Shown piece after piece: positions 22,489 through 31,449 of a stretch of DNA of 58,377 nt (positions within the stretch are counted from its first letter, which is position 1; each line of letters begins with the position of its first letter). A program made the position numbers and the translations under genes. The notes under the pieces are model-generated. The model did no database searches, was not told the origin of the DNA, and worked only from the letters and a program-made list of their open reading frames with translations. Origin of the DNA: Nitrosomonadales bacterium (GTDB lineage: Bacteria > Pseudomonadota > Gammaproteobacteria > Burkholderiales > SG8-39); contig SBAS01000068.1 of the NCBI GenBank assembly GCA_005240145.1, forward strand, positions 1-58,377. The letters are read 5' to 3'.

Positions 22489-23129
22489 CGGGGTCTTTTG
22501 CATTGCAGGAGGTTTCCCACTTCGCGCTCGAAGGGGTCGCGGCGCACCAGGCTGCGCGCCTGCGCGGGGCTCATCAGCTTGTAGTGGCGCACCGCTTCGA
22601 GCGCATCCACGAGATCCCAGGCGCCGTCCGTTGCGCTGACCCAGGTTTCGGGCTTCATGCGCCGCAGATCGTAGGGGCGCGAGTAGGTGCGCAGCGTTTT
22701 GTGGTCGCGCTTGTTGTAGTACTCGTGCAGATAGGACATCGCCAGTTCGCGCAACGTCCGGTACACGGGGTCGCGCCAGCGCAGGCCGATGCCATTGGTC
22801 TTGGAAATCGCGCCCCAACGGCCGTTGCGCCGGAACAGGGCGACGACGTGGTCGAAATCGTGCACCGCCTGCAGGTCCAGCAGCAGCGGTGGCTCGCCGT
22901 GGATCCACAGCGCGCAGGCCGCGGTGATCGCGCCTTCGATGCAGTGCGCGCGCCGGTCGCGCAGCACCACGCGCACGGAATGGCAGGTCTCGCCGCCGCG
23001 CTCGAAATTCTGCTTCAGTCCATAGAGGAATGCCTGGATCTTTTCCGGCGTGCGCAGGCGACGCAGCGCGGCGTATTCGGCCCGGGTGAGCCCCAGCAGT
23101 GCGCGGGAGGCCCTTTTCCTCTTCGCCAT
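22446..23129 (-). CDS. Uncharacterised protein with transglutaminase-like Cys-His pattern
   Basis: A 227-residue basic soluble protein starting MAKRKRASRALLGLTRAEY. The centre holds HCIEGAITAACALWIHGEPPLL and then FDHVVALFRRNGRWGAISKTN. The spacing of that Cys, His and a later polar residue is what transglutaminase-like cysteine enzymes show, but I cannot name a family, and the full triad is unproven. Its last dozen residues (KIRVSPRLRRKPK) are encoded by the palindromic repeat, which therefore rewrote the C-terminus. It is convergent with the second Bug gene. Confidence 0.6.
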   Translation of the reverse strand: MAKRKRASRALLGLTRAEYAALRRLRTPEKIQAFLYGLKQNFERGGETCHSVRVVLRDRRAHCIEGAITAACALWIHGEPPLLLDLQAVHDFDHVVALFRRNGRWGAISKTNGIGLRWRDPVYRTLRELAMSYLHEYYNKRDHKTLRTYSRPYDLRRMKPETWVSATDGAWDLVDALEAVRHYKLMSPAQARSLVRRDPFEREVGNLLQCKRPRKIRVSPRLRRKPK

Positions 23130-23337
23130 CGCCTAGTCGTCCACGCCGTTCATGCAAGGCCGGCCTTGTCGGCCACGGCCAGCATCTGCATCATATAGGA
23201 TGCCGCGCCCGGTACCGGGGGTCATGGCGGGCGGCGCGATGGTTCTTTTTGAGTGCGGCATGGCAACCTCCCGGCGGGCAATCCAAGTAATATAGCAAGC
23301 ACCAAACGTCGGCCACTTTCTTGGAGGAGGAATTCCG

Positions 23338-25128
23338 ATGAACGAACATGAATTGCGTCACCTGATCGCCAAAGTGAAGCGGGGCGCCCTGTCGCGCCGT
23401 GGATTCATCCAGCGCATGGTCGGCCTCGGCCTGACCGCGCCGCTGGCAAGCCAGATGCTGAGCTACTCCGGTATCGCCCAGGCGCAGGCCCCATCGGCCT
23501 ATAAGCCCACCAAACGCGGTGGCGGCGGGGCACTCAAGGTGCTGTGGTGGCAGGGCGCGACCCTGCTCAATCCGCACTTTGCCGTGGGCACCAAGGACCA
23601 GGAAGGCTCGCGCATTTTTTACGAACCCCTGGTCGGCTGGGACAACGACGGCAACATGGTGCCGATGTTGGCGGCCGAAATTCCGACGCTCCAGAACGGC
23701 GGCCTCGCGCGCGACGGCAAGTCGGTGATCTGGAAGCTCAAGAAAGGCGTCACCTGGCACGATGGCATGCCGTTCACCGCGGATGACGTTGTATTCAACT
23801 GGGAGTACGCGGCCGATCCGGCGACCTCCACGGTGAGCATCGGCTCGTACAAGGACATCAAGGTCGTGAAACTCGACTCGCACACGGTGCGCGTGGAGTT
23901 CCCGAAGCCGACGCCGTTCTGGGGCGACGCGTTCTGCAGCACGCGAGGCATGCTCATCCCGAAACACCTGTTCGACGCCTACCGGGGGGCAAAGTCGCGC
24001 GATGCGCCGACCAACCTGAAGCCCGTCGGCACCGGCCCCTACAAGTTCGTCGATTTCAAGCCCGGCGACATGGTGCGCGGCGTGATCAATACCGCCTACC
24101 ACGAGCCCAACAAACCGCATTTCGATTCCATCGAAATGAAGGGCGGCGGCGACGCGGTTTCCGCGGCGCGAGCGGTGCTGCAGACCGGCGAATTCGACTA
24201 TGCATGGAACATGCAGGTCGAGGATGAAATTCTGCTGAAGCTCGAAGATAGCGGCAAGGGCCGGGCCATCATCACGCCGGGGGCCAACATCGAGCACATT
24301 CAGGTAAACAACACGGATCCGTGGACCGAGGTCGACGGCGAGCGATCCAGCGCGAAGACGAAGCATCCGCTGTTCGGCGACGCGGCAGTGCGCCGCGCGC
24401 TAAATGTGCTGGTCGATCGCGGTTCCGTGGAAAAGCACATCTACGGCCGCACCGGCATCGCCACCGCCAATTTCCTCAACAACCCGCCGCGCTTCACCTC
24501 GAAGAACATGAAGTGGGAATTCAACGTCGACAAGGCGAACCAGCTGCTGGATGCGGCGGGCTGGAAGCGGGGGTCCGACGGCATCCGAGTGAAGGACGGC
24601 AAGAAGCTGAAGCTCGTATTCCAGACGTCGGTCAATCAGCCGCGGCAGAAGACACAGGCGATCATCAAGCAGGCCTGCCAGAAGGCCGGCATCGACCTGG
24701 AACTGAAAGCCGTGACGGCAGCCGTGTACTTTTCGTCAGACGTGGCGAACCCCGACACCTATCTGAAGTTCTACACGGATCTGCAGATGTACACGACCAC
24801 CATGACCCAGCCCGATCCCGAGGTGTTCATGGACCAGTTCTGCTCCTGGCAGATTGCCAGCAAGGAGAACAAGTGGCAGGGCCGCAACCCCACGCGCTGG
24901 AAGAACGACGAGTACGACAAGGCTTGGCGTGCCGCGGAAAACGAGCTCGATCCTGTGAAGCGGGCGGCGCTCTTCATCCGCATGAACGACCTGGTGATCG
25001 AGAATCAGGTGGTGATTCCGGTGGTGTACCGGCCGCGCGTTGCGGCGGTATCGAACAGGCTGCGCACGTCGCTCTCGGGCTGGGACAACGACCTCTTCAA
25101 CCTGAGGGACTGGTACCGGGAAGGTTGA
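23338..25128 (+). CDS. Peptide/nickel-type ABC transporter substrate-binding protein (SBP_bac_5)
   Basis: A 596-residue extracytoplasmic binding protein. A Tat-like signal SRRGFIQRM with Arg20 and Arg21 and a hydrophobic stretch ends at AQAQA near residue 50. Family 5 features follow: FYEPLVGWDNDGNMVPMLA, KKGVTWHDGMPFTADDVVFNWEY and VGTGPYKFVDFKPGDM. It captures peptides or other oligomers and hands them to the permeases next door. GGAGGAGGAATTCCG before the ATG is a strong ribosome-binding site. It heads a complete five-gene operon. The 208 bases before it hold no gene that I can support. Confidence 0.93.
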   Translation: MNEHELRHLIAKVKRGALSRRGFIQRMVGLGLTAPLASQMLSYSGIAQAQAPSAYKPTKRGGGGALKVLWWQGATLLNPHFAVGTKDQEGSRIFYEPLVGWDNDGNMVPMLAAEIPTLQNGGLARDGKSVIWKLKKGVTWHDGMPFTADDVVFNWEYAADPATSTVSIGSYKDIKVVKLDSHTVRVEFPKPTPFWGDAFCSTRGMLIPKHLFDAYRGAKSRDAPTNLKPVGTGPYKFVDFKPGDMVRGVINTAYHEPNKPHFDSIEMKGGGDAVSAARAVLQTGEFDYAWNMQVEDEILLKLEDSGKGRAIITPGANIEHIQVNNTDPWTEVDGERSSAKTKHPLFGDAAVRRALNVLVDRGSVEKHIYGRTGIATANFLNNPPRFTSKNMKWEFNVDKANQLLDAAGWKRGSDGIRVKDGKKLKLVFQTSVNQPRQKTQAIIKQACQKAGIDLELKAVTAAVYFSSDVANPDTYLKFYTDLQMYTTTMTQPDPEVFMDQFCSWQIASKENKWQGRNPTRWKNDEYDKAWRAAENELDPVKRAALFIRMNDLVIENQVVIPVVYRPRVAAVSNRLRTSLSGWDNDLFNLRDWYREG

Positions 25129-25165
25129 TTGGGAAGGCTGACCGGGTAGGACCGGGCGCCGCGCG

Positions 25166-26125
25166 ATGAGCAGATACCTGCTCAGGCAATTGCTGTACGT
25201 GATCCCGAGCGTGATCGGGATCAGCATCGTGCTGTTCACGGTGCTGGCGCTCGCGCCCGGCGACCCGTTCGAGGAACTGGCCACCAATCCCGCGATCCCG
25301 GCCGAGGTGCGCGCCAACCTGCGTGCGAAGTTCGGCCTCGACGATCCGATCTACCAGCGCTACTTTCGCTGGTTCGGCGCCATGGTGCAGGGCGACTGGG
25401 GATTTTCCTTCGCCAGCCGCGTCAACGTCGACGATCTGATCCTGGGGCGCCTGCCCGTCACGCTGTTCGTGATCGGTTCGTCGCTGCTGCTCGCGCTCGT
25501 GGTGGCGCTGCCGGTTGGCGTGCTCGCGGCGACGCGCCCGTACTCGGTCTTCGACCAGATCGCGAGCACGCTGGCGCTGATGGGTTTCGCGCTGCCGACC
25601 TTCTGCACCGGCCTTTTGCTGATCCTCGTTTTCAGCATCTACCTCGACTGGCTGCCCTTCGTCTATCGCGCGGATATCAGCGCGACCGGGTGGCGCTGGT
25701 ATTGGGAACATTTCCGACAAGCGATCATGCCGGTGGCGGTGCTGGGCTTCTTTCAGGGGGCCTCGTGGACGCGCTACGTGCGCTCCGCCGTGCTGGACGT
25801 GATCCGCCTGGACTACGTCACCACGGCCCGCTCCAAGGGACTTGCCGAGCGCGTGGTGGTGGTGAAGCACGTGGTGCGGAACGCGATGATCCCGGTGGTG
25901 ACCCTGGTCGGCTTGCAACTGCCGGCGATCTTCGGCGGCGCCATCGTCACTGAGCAGATCTTCCGCGTGCCGGGCATCGGCTCGCTGCTCATCACCGCCA
26001 TCCTTGCCAACGACACGCCGGTGATCATGGCGGTAACCTTCGTCCTGTCGTGCCTGGTCATCGTCATCAACCTGCTTACCGACGTCCTCTATGGCTGGCT
26101 CGACCCCCGCATCTCCTACCGCTGA
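25166..26125 (+). CDS. Peptide ABC transporter permease, DppB type
   Basis: A 319-residue inner-membrane permease starting MSRYLLRQLLYVIPSVIGIS. It contains six hydrophobic helices, the PGDPFEELATNPAIPAE periplasmic loop with FGLDDPIYQRYFRWFGAMVQGDWGFS, and the cytoplasmic coupling motif DYVTTARSKGLAERVVVVKHVVRNAMIP. The C-terminus ends LYGWLDPRISYR, as in DppB/OppB. It forms the pore with the next gene product, whose start overlaps its end. Confidence 0.93.
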   Translation: MSRYLLRQLLYVIPSVIGISIVLFTVLALAPGDPFEELATNPAIPAEVRANLRAKFGLDDPIYQRYFRWFGAMVQGDWGFSFASRVNVDDLILGRLPVTLFVIGSSLLLALVVALPVGVLAATRPYSVFDQIASTLALMGFALPTFCTGLLLILVFSIYLDWLPFVYRADISATGWRWYWEHFRQAIMPVAVLGFFQGASWTRYVRSAVLDVIRLDYVTTARSKGLAERVVVVKHVVRNAMIPVVTLVGLQLPAIFGGAIVTEQIFRVPGIGSLLITAILANDTPVIMAVTFVLSCLVIVINLLTDVLYGWLDPRISYR

Positions 26126-27035
26126 CGGCCTCGCGCTGCCCGCGGTCATGCGGGCGCGGAGCAATTCGCCCTGGGCGGAGGCCTGGCGCCGGTTCCGGCG
26201 CCACAAGCTGGCCATGGCGGGCGCCGTGGTCCTCGCGCTGATCACCATCCTGGTCCTCTTCGGGCCGCTCTTCTGGCAGGTGGCGATCAACGACATCGAC
26301 TTCACCGCCAGGCTGAAGGGGCCGTCCTGGCGCCATCCGTTCGGCACCGACGATCTCGGCCAGGACCTGTTCGCGCGCATGCTCTATGGCGGCCGCATTT
26401 CGCTCGCGGTCGGTCTCGCGGCGATGATGATCGCCGTCGGCGTCGGCACGCTGGTGGGCGCCATCGCCGGCATCTCGGGCGGAAAGGTGGACGCGGTGCT
26501 GATGTGGTTCACCGCGCTTTTCCTCTCGCTGCCGCAGTTGCCCCTGCTGCTGCTCATCATCTACCTTTTCCGCGACGTGCTGAAGGGCATCGCCGGGCCC
26601 GAGGTCGGCATGTTCGTCCTCATCGTGGCGGTGATCGGCGGTTTTCGCTGGATGCCGGTGGCGCGGCTGGTGCGCGCGCAGTTTTTCTCGCTGCGCGAAA
26701 AGGAGTTCGTCGAGGCGGCAAGGGCGTTGGGCGCCACCACCACGCGCACCGTGACGCGGCATATCCTGCCCAATTCGCTCGGACCGGTGATCGTCGCCGG
26801 CACCATCGACGTCGCGGCGGCGATCATCGCCGAATCGACGCTCTCCTTCCTCGGCCTGGGCTTCCCCCCGGACATTCCGACCTGGGGCCGCATCCTCTTC
26901 GACGCCAAGGACTACATGGACATCGCCACCCACTGGGCGCTGTTTCCGGGCGGCGCGATCTTCGTCACGGTACTTGCCATCACCTACATCGGCGACGGCC
27001 TGCGCGACGCGCTCGATCCGCGGCAGGTGCTGTAG
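26091..27035 (+). CDS. Peptide ABC transporter permease, DppC type
   Basis: A 314-residue permease of the DppC/OppC type: an N-terminal cytoplasmic stretch, AWRRFRRHKLAMAGAVVLALITIL, then PFGTDDLGQDLFARMLYGGRISL. The EAA coupling motif is EFVEAARALGATTTRTVTRHILPN. It ends DGLRDALDPRQVL. ATG 26091 overlaps the DppB-type gene by 35 bases; a later ATG at 26148 (MRARSNSPW) is an alternative. It pairs with the preceding permease. Confidence 0.92.
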   Translation: MAGSTPASPTADGLALPAVMRARSNSPWAEAWRRFRRHKLAMAGAVVLALITILVLFGPLFWQVAINDIDFTARLKGPSWRHPFGTDDLGQDLFARMLYGGRISLAVGLAAMMIAVGVGTLVGAIAGISGGKVDAVLMWFTALFLSLPQLPLLLLIIYLFRDVLKGIAGPEVGMFVLIVAVIGGFRWMPVARLVRAQFFSLREKEFVEAARALGATTTRTVTRHILPNSLGPVIVAGTIDVAAAIIAESTLSFLGLGFPPDIPTWGRILFDAKDYMDIATHWALFPGGAIFVTVLAITYIGDGLRDALDPRQVL

Positions 27036-27040
27036 GTCGC

Positions 27041-28015
27041 ATGGCAGACCGCCTGCTCGAGGTCAAGGGCCTCAAGACCCACTTTGCCACCGATGAGGGC
27101 TGGATCCATGCGGTCGACGGCGTTGACCTCGGCGTCGATCGCGGCGAGACGCTGGGTGTGGTCGGCGAGTCGGGCTGCGGCAAGACGGTCACCGCCCTCA
27201 CCACCATCAAGCTGATCGCGATGCCGCCGGGGAAAATCGTTGCCGGCCAGGTCCTCTGGCAGGGGCGCGACCTGGTACCGCTGGGCGTGGACGAGATGCA
27301 GAAAATCCGCGCCAAGGAAATCGCGATCATTTTTCAGGAGCCGATGACCTCGCTCAACCCGGTTTATTCGATCGGCGAGCAGATCGCGGAGGTGATCCGG
27401 CTGCACGAAGGGCTCGGGCGCAAGGAAGCGCTCGATCGCACCATCGAAATGCTGCGCCTGGTGCGCATCTCCAATCCGGAACGGCGCGTGCGCGACTATC
27501 CGCACCAGTTCTCGGGCGGCATGCGCCAGCGCGTCATGATCGCGATGGCGCTGTCCTGCAATCCGAAGCTGCTGATAGCCGACGAGCCGACCACCGCGCT
27601 CGATGTCACGATCCAGGCGCAGATCCTCGACCTGCTCAACGAATTGAAGTCCAAATTCGGCATGGCAGTGATGCTGATCACGCACGCGATGGGCGTGATC
27701 GCCGAGACCGCGCAGCGCGTCGTCGTCATGTACGCGGGCAAGGTGGTGGAGGAGGCGCCGGTGAGGGAACTGTTCGCCAACCCGCGCCATCCCTACACGC
27801 AGGGGCTGATCCGCTCCATCCCGCGCATCGACACTGCCGCGACGCACAAGACGCGGCTCGAGGCGATCAAGGGCGTGGTGCCGAGCCTGCTCAACCCCGC
27901 GCCCGGCTGCCGCTTCGCGCCGCGTTGCCGGCTCGCGGCGCCCGAATGCACGCGCGAGACGCCGCCGCTGCGCGAGATCGTGCCGGGGCACAAGGTCGCC
28001 TGCGTGATGGCATGA
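27041..28015 (+). CDS. Peptide ABC transporter ATP-binding protein, DppD type
   Basis: A 324-residue ATPase. Walker A is GESGCGKT, the signature [12 protein letters not shown], Walker [13 protein letters not shown]. The oligopeptide-family C-terminal motif with conserved cysteines, [20 protein letters not shown], can hold an iron-sulfur cluster in relatives. The H-loop reads ITHAMGV where ITHDLGV is usual, so His is kept but the next Asp is Ala. Five bases separate it from the permease gene, and its stop overlaps the next start as ATGA. Confidence 0.93.
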   Translation: MADRLLEVKGLKTHFATDEGWIHAVDGVDLGVDRGETLGVVGESGCGKTVTALTTIKLIAMPPGKIVAGQVLWQGRDLVPLGVDEMQKIRAKEIAIIFQEPMTSLNPVYSIGEQIAEVIRLHEGLGRKEALDRTIEMLRLVRISNPERRVRDYPHQFSGGMRQRVMIAMALSCNPKLLIADEPTTALDVTIQAQILDLLNELKSKFGMAVMLITHAMGVIAETAQRVVVMYAGKVVEEAPVRELFANPRHPYTQGLIRSIPRIDTAATHKTRLEAIKGVVPSLLNPAPGCRFAPRCRLAAPECTRETPPLREIVPGHKVACVMA

Positions 28016-28989
28016 GCGAACCGCTGCTGCGCATCAAGGACCTGGTCAAGCGCTTCCCGGTGAAGGGCGGCCTGCTGGGGGGCGTGGTCGACCATGTGCA
28101 CGCCGTGGACGGCGTGAGCTTCGAGCTCGCGCCGGGCGAAACGCTCGGGCTGGTGGGCGAATCGGGCTGCGGCAAATCCACCACCGGCCGCTGCATCCTG
28201 CGCCTGATCGAGCCGACCGCGGGGGAAATCTGGTTCGAGGGCAAGGATGTCACCGCGCTCGAGGGCGATGCGCTACGCCGGCTCGCCCGCGACATGCAGA
28301 TCATCTTCCAGGATCCGTACGCGTCGCTCAATCCGCGCATGACGGTGGGGGCGATCATCGGCGAAGCGCTCATCATCCATGGCCTGGCGAAGCCGGGCAG
28401 CAAGCAGTTCGACGAGCGCGTGGTGCAGCTGCTCGAGACCGTGGGACTGCACCCGGACCACCGGCGCCGCTATCCGCACGAATTCTCGGGCGGCCAGCGC
28501 CAGAGGATCGGCATCGCCCGCGCGCTCGCGGTGTCACCCAAGCTCATCGTCTGCGACGAGCCGGTCTCGGCGCTCGACGTCTCGATCCAGGCGCAGGTCA
28601 TCAACCTGCTGGAAGACCTGCAACAGCAGTTCGGCCTGACCTACCTTTTCATCGCGCACGACCTGTCGGTGGTGGAGCACATCAGCAACCGCGTCGCGGT
28701 GATGTACCTCGGACGCATCGTCGAGATCGCCACCTCGAAGGATCTGTATACCAGGCCCAAGCACCCCTATACCGAGGCGCTGCTCTCGGCGGTGCCGATT
28801 CCCGACCCTACGGTGACTCGCAAGCGCGTCGTGCTGGAAGGGGACGTGCCGAGCCCGATCAAGCCGCCCACGGGCTGCCACTTCCATACCCGCTGTCCGA
28901 TCCGCGATCTGCCGCTGTGCAGCACGCAGGCGCCCGTGCTCAAGCAGTGCGGCGATGGGCAATGGGTGGCGTGCCACCTGCGCAAGTAG
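28012..28989 (+). CDS. Peptide ABC transporter ATP-binding protein, DppF type
   Basis: A 325-residue ATPase starting [20 protein letters not shown]. Walker A is [12 protein letters not shown], the signature [16 protein letters not shown], Walker [13 protein letters not shown], and the H-loop [11 protein letters not shown]. The C-terminal cysteine motif [17 protein letters not shown] matches DppF/OppF. With the DppD-type protein it forms the heterodimeric motor of the transporter. ATG 28012 overlaps the preceding stop. Confidence 0.94.
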   Translation: MSEPLLRIKDLVKRFPVKGGLLGGVVDHVHAVDGVSFELAPGETLGLVGESGCGKSTTGRCILRLIEPTAGEIWFEGKDVTALEGDALRRLARDMQIIFQDPYASLNPRMTVGAIIGEALIIHGLAKPGSKQFDERVVQLLETVGLHPDHRRRYPHEFSGGQRQRIGIARALAVSPKLIVCDEPVSALDVSIQAQVINLLEDLQQQFGLTYLFIAHDLSVVEHISNRVAVMYLGRIVEIATSKDLYTRPKHPYTEALLSAVPIPDPTVTRKRVVLEGDVPSPIKPPTGCHFHTRCPIRDLPLCSTQAPVLKQCGDGQWVACHLRK

Positions 28990-29001
28990 GCGCGCCGGAG
29001 T

Positions 29002-29775
29002 TCAGTTGAAGCGGTAGGCGTCCATCGCCAGCGAGCCCATCTCGATGCCGTCGTAGAGCCGCTCGGCTCGATAGTTCTCGCCCGCTGCGCCCAGCGCCAC
29101 GAACAGGGGCAGGAAATGCTCGTCGGTGGGATGCGCGCGCACCCCGTGCGGCGTAAGCCGGCGATAGTCGGCGAGCTCCCCCAGCGCGCGCCGCTCGATA
29201 CGCTGCTTCACCCAGTCCTGGAATTCGCCCGCGTACGGGGCCGGCGCCCCGTTGCGCCGCTCGCGCAGGTTGTGCGTCATGTGACCGGAACCGAGGATAA
29301 GCACGCCTTCTCCTGCCAGGGGCGCCAGGGCGCGCCCGAGCTCGACGTGGTGCTTTGGCCCCAGCGCCGTCTGTATCGAGACCTGCACCACGGGCACGTC
29401 CGCCTTGGGGTACATATAGAGCAGCGGCGACCAGGCGCCATGGTCTAGCCCGCGAACGGGGTCTTCTTTTGCATTTAGCCCTGCTTCTTTTAACAAACTG
29501 ATGGAACGAAAAGCCAGTTCAGGACTTCCCATGGCCGGATACTGAATCGCGTAGAGCGGTTGCGGGAAACCGTAGAAGTCGTGGATCGTTTCAGGCTTCT
29601 CTGCCCCGGTGAGGGCAGGGAAGTCCGTCTCCCAGTGCGCCGAGGCGATCAGGATCGCCTTCGGGGGCGGCAGCGTGCGCCCGAGGTTTTCCCACACGCC
29701 GCGCACCGCGCCGGGCTGGAGCGCGTGCATCGGCGAGCCGTGCGACAGGAACAGCGTCGGCAGCGTTGCGGCCAC
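29002..29775 (-). CDS. Class III extradiol ring-cleavage dioxygenase (YgiD/DODA family)
   Basis: A 257-residue protein of the LigB-like family. Metal-binding and catalytic histidines are seen in FLSHGSPMHAL, ASAHWE, LDHGAWSPL and LGSGHMTHNLR, the order found in DOPA 4,5-dioxygenase and E. coli YgiD. Plant relatives open the catechol ring of DOPA; the bacterial role is not settled. It follows the GST gene by 3 bases and probably shares the MarR-controlled transcript. Confidence 0.88.
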   Translation of the reverse strand: MAATLPTLFLSHGSPMHALQPGAVRGVWENLGRTLPPPKAILIASAHWETDFPALTGAEKPETIHDFYGFPQPLYAIQYPAMGSPELAFRSISLLKEAGLNAKEDPVRGLDHGAWSPLLYMYPKADVPVVQVSIQTALGPKHHVELGRALAPLAGEGVLILGSGHMTHNLRERRNGAPAPYAGEFQDWVKQRIERRALGELADYRRLTPHGVRAHPTDEHFLPLFVALGAAGENYRAERLYDGIEMGSLAMDAYRFN

Positions 29776-29778
29776 GGA

Positions 29779-30390
29779 TTACTTCAGCAACCCCTCTGCC
29801 TTGAGGGCTTCCTGCACTTTCGGGCGCTGGGCTACGCGCTTCTGGTACTCGCCGATCGCCAGCCAGCGGCTCAAGTCGAACCTCACCATCGGCGCCCAGT
29901 TCATGACCGTGAAGAGGTAGGCGTCGGCGACGCTGAACTTGTCGCCCATCAGGTACTGCTTGCCGCCGAGTTCCTTCGCCAGGTAGTCGAGCCGTACGCC
30001 GAGGCGCTCGGTGACCGCGGTTTTCCATTCCTGCGGGGCCTTGGGGTTGAAGAAGGTGCCCATCGCCTTGTGCAGCTCGGTGCTGATGAAATTGAGCCAT
30101 TCCTGCAGGCGCAGGCGCTCCATGCTGCCGATTTTCGGCGCGAGGCCGGCATCGGGTTTCTGGTCGGCCAGGTACTGCATGATCGCCGGGCCCTCGGTGA
30201 GCATGCTGCCGTCGTCCAGGCCGAGCGCCGGCACATAGCCCTTGGCGTTGATCGCGGTGTAGGAGGCGCCGCCGTCGGCGAGCGTCTTGGTCTTCAGGTC
30301 CACCTTCGTCAGGTCGACGGGGATGCCGGCTTCGCGCGCGACGATGTGCGGCGCGAGCGAGCAGGCGCCGGGGGAGTAATAGAGCTTCAT
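29779..30390 (-). CDS. gstA: Glutathione S-transferase (GstA type)
   Basis: A 203-residue GST. The thioredoxin-fold half is MKLYYSPGACSLAPHIVARE with the beta-class catalytic cysteine Cys10, then GYVPALGLDDGSMLTEGPAI binding glutathione. The helical C-terminal half runs from about residue 88 (ERLRLQEWLNFISTELHKAM). It conjugates glutathione to electrophiles or reduces disulfides. Its ATG overlaps the stop of the MarR gene, and the regulator, GST and dioxygenase form one operon, probably for detoxifying aromatic or electrophilic compounds. Confidence 0.93.
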   Translation of the reverse strand: MKLYYSPGACSLAPHIVAREAGIPVDLTKVDLKTKTLADGGASYTAINAKGYVPALGLDDGSMLTEGPAIMQYLADQKPDAGLAPKIGSMERLRLQEWLNFISTELHKAMGTFFNPKAPQEWKTAVTERLGVRLDYLAKELGGKQYLMGDKFSVADAYLFTVMNWAPMVRFDLSRWLAIGEYQKRVAQRPKVQEALKAEGLLK

Positions 30391-30845
30391 GTGCTTTTCC
30401 TCTGGTTGGTTGAATCGATGATTCTTTCGAATGCCGTGGAAATCATTTCCGCTTCGCGCACGCCCAGATGCTGGCCGAACAGCGTGTCGATCTGCTTGCG
30501 GTAGACCGACCACATCTTCGCGCGCAGCGCGCGGCCCCTGGCGGTCAGTTCGCATACCGTGCCGCGCCCGTCTTCGGGGCAGTCGGCGCGCGCCACCAGC
30601 CCGGCCTTCTCCATGCGGTCGGTGAGCCGCGTCACGTTGCTGCGCGACACCACCGCCTGGCGCGCGAGGTCGTGCATGCGCAGCCGGCCGCCCTCGGCGC
30701 ATTCCAGCACCCACAAGATGTCATACCAGGCAAGTTCGGGCAGCCCGGCGGCGCCGAAGGCCGCTTCGATGCGCTCGAACAGCAGCGCCTGGGCGACGAC
30801 GAAACGCGCCCAGGCGCGCTGGCGGGGATCGGGGGCGGGGGACAT
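30387..30845 (-). CDS. MarR family transcriptional regulator
   Basis: A 152-residue winged helix protein. The DNA-recognition helix region is LRMHDLARQAVVSRSNVTRLTDRMEKAGLV, and the wing is DCPEDGRGTVCELTARGRAL. The end helices dimerise. MarR proteins repress their own operon until a phenolic or electrophilic ligand binds. It is first in the operon with GST and a dioxygenase. The stop overlaps the gst start as ATGA, and a perfect palindrome stands just upstream. Confidence 0.92.
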   Translation of the reverse strand: MSPAPDPRQRAWARFVVAQALLFERIEAAFGAAGLPELAWYDILWVLECAEGGRLRMHDLARQAVVSRSNVTRLTDRMEKAGLVARADCPEDGRGTVCELTARGRALRAKMWSVYRKQIDTLFGQHLGVREAEMISTAFERIIDSTNQRKST

Positions 30846-30872
30846 GAGGGCAGGCAGGCTAGCACATTGTTA

Positions 30873-30884
30873 TTGCAATTGCAA
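30873..30884. promoter_or_regulatory. Palindromic operator candidate for the MarR operon
   Basis: TTGCAATTGCAA is a perfect 12-base palindrome 28 bases before the marR start. Further half-site-like TTGCAAC copies lie at 30879-30885 and 30893-30899. AT-rich and placed in the only gap between the MarR operon and the divergent DUF1203 gene, it is a likely autoregulation site. Confidence 0.5.
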
Positions 30885-30974
30885 CGACAAGATTGCAACA
30901 GCAACTAATTGAGGCACCAACTCGGGGTCCGGAAACGGCGAGCAGGCGATGCCGCGACCGATCATAGTTGCGGC

Positions 30975-31445
30975 ATGAAAACGCCACGCTTTGTCGCACT
31001 TCCCTCCGCCACAGTGCACGCGCTGCAGGCGGGCGCATCGGATGCCAACGGGCAGATTCCCGAAAGGCGCATCTCCAATGGCGCCGGCGTGCCCTGCCGC
31101 CATTGCCTGACGCAGGTCGCAAGCGGCGAGCCCTACCTGGTGCTTGCCTACCGGCCATTTCCGTCGCCCCAGCCCTATGCCGAACTCGGGCCGATCTTCC
31201 TGCACGCCGATGCCTGCCGGCGCTATGCCCCGGAGGCCAGCGTGCCGCCGATGTTCCTTGCCTGGCCCAGGCTATTGATCCGCGGCTACGGCGGCGACGA
31301 CCGCATTGTCTACGGCACCGGGCAGATCGTGTCGACCGGCGAGCTGGCGCAGGCGGCCGACGCCTTGCTGGCGCGCCCGGACATCGCCTACGTCCACGCG
31401 CGCTCGGCTTCCAACAACTGCTACCAGTGCAGGATCGAGCGCTGA
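30975..31445 (+). CDS. DUF1203 family protein
   Basis: A 156-residue protein starting MKTPRFVALPSATVHALQAG. It contains the family's GVPCRHCLTQVASGEPYLVLAYRPFP with a Cys-x2-Cys pair, GPIFLHADACRRY, and the C-terminal ASNNCYQCRIER with a second Cys-x2-Cys. This makes four paired cysteines that could bind a metal. DUF1203 has no established function. It is divergent from the MarR operon and may share its operator region. Confidence 0.85.
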   Translation: MKTPRFVALPSATVHALQAGASDANGQIPERRISNGAGVPCRHCLTQVASGEPYLVLAYRPFPSPQPYAELGPIFLHADACRRYAPEASVPPMFLAWPRLLIRGYGGDDRIVYGTGQIVSTGELAQAADALLARPDIAYVHARSASNNCYQCRIER

Positions 31446-31449
31446 GCGG

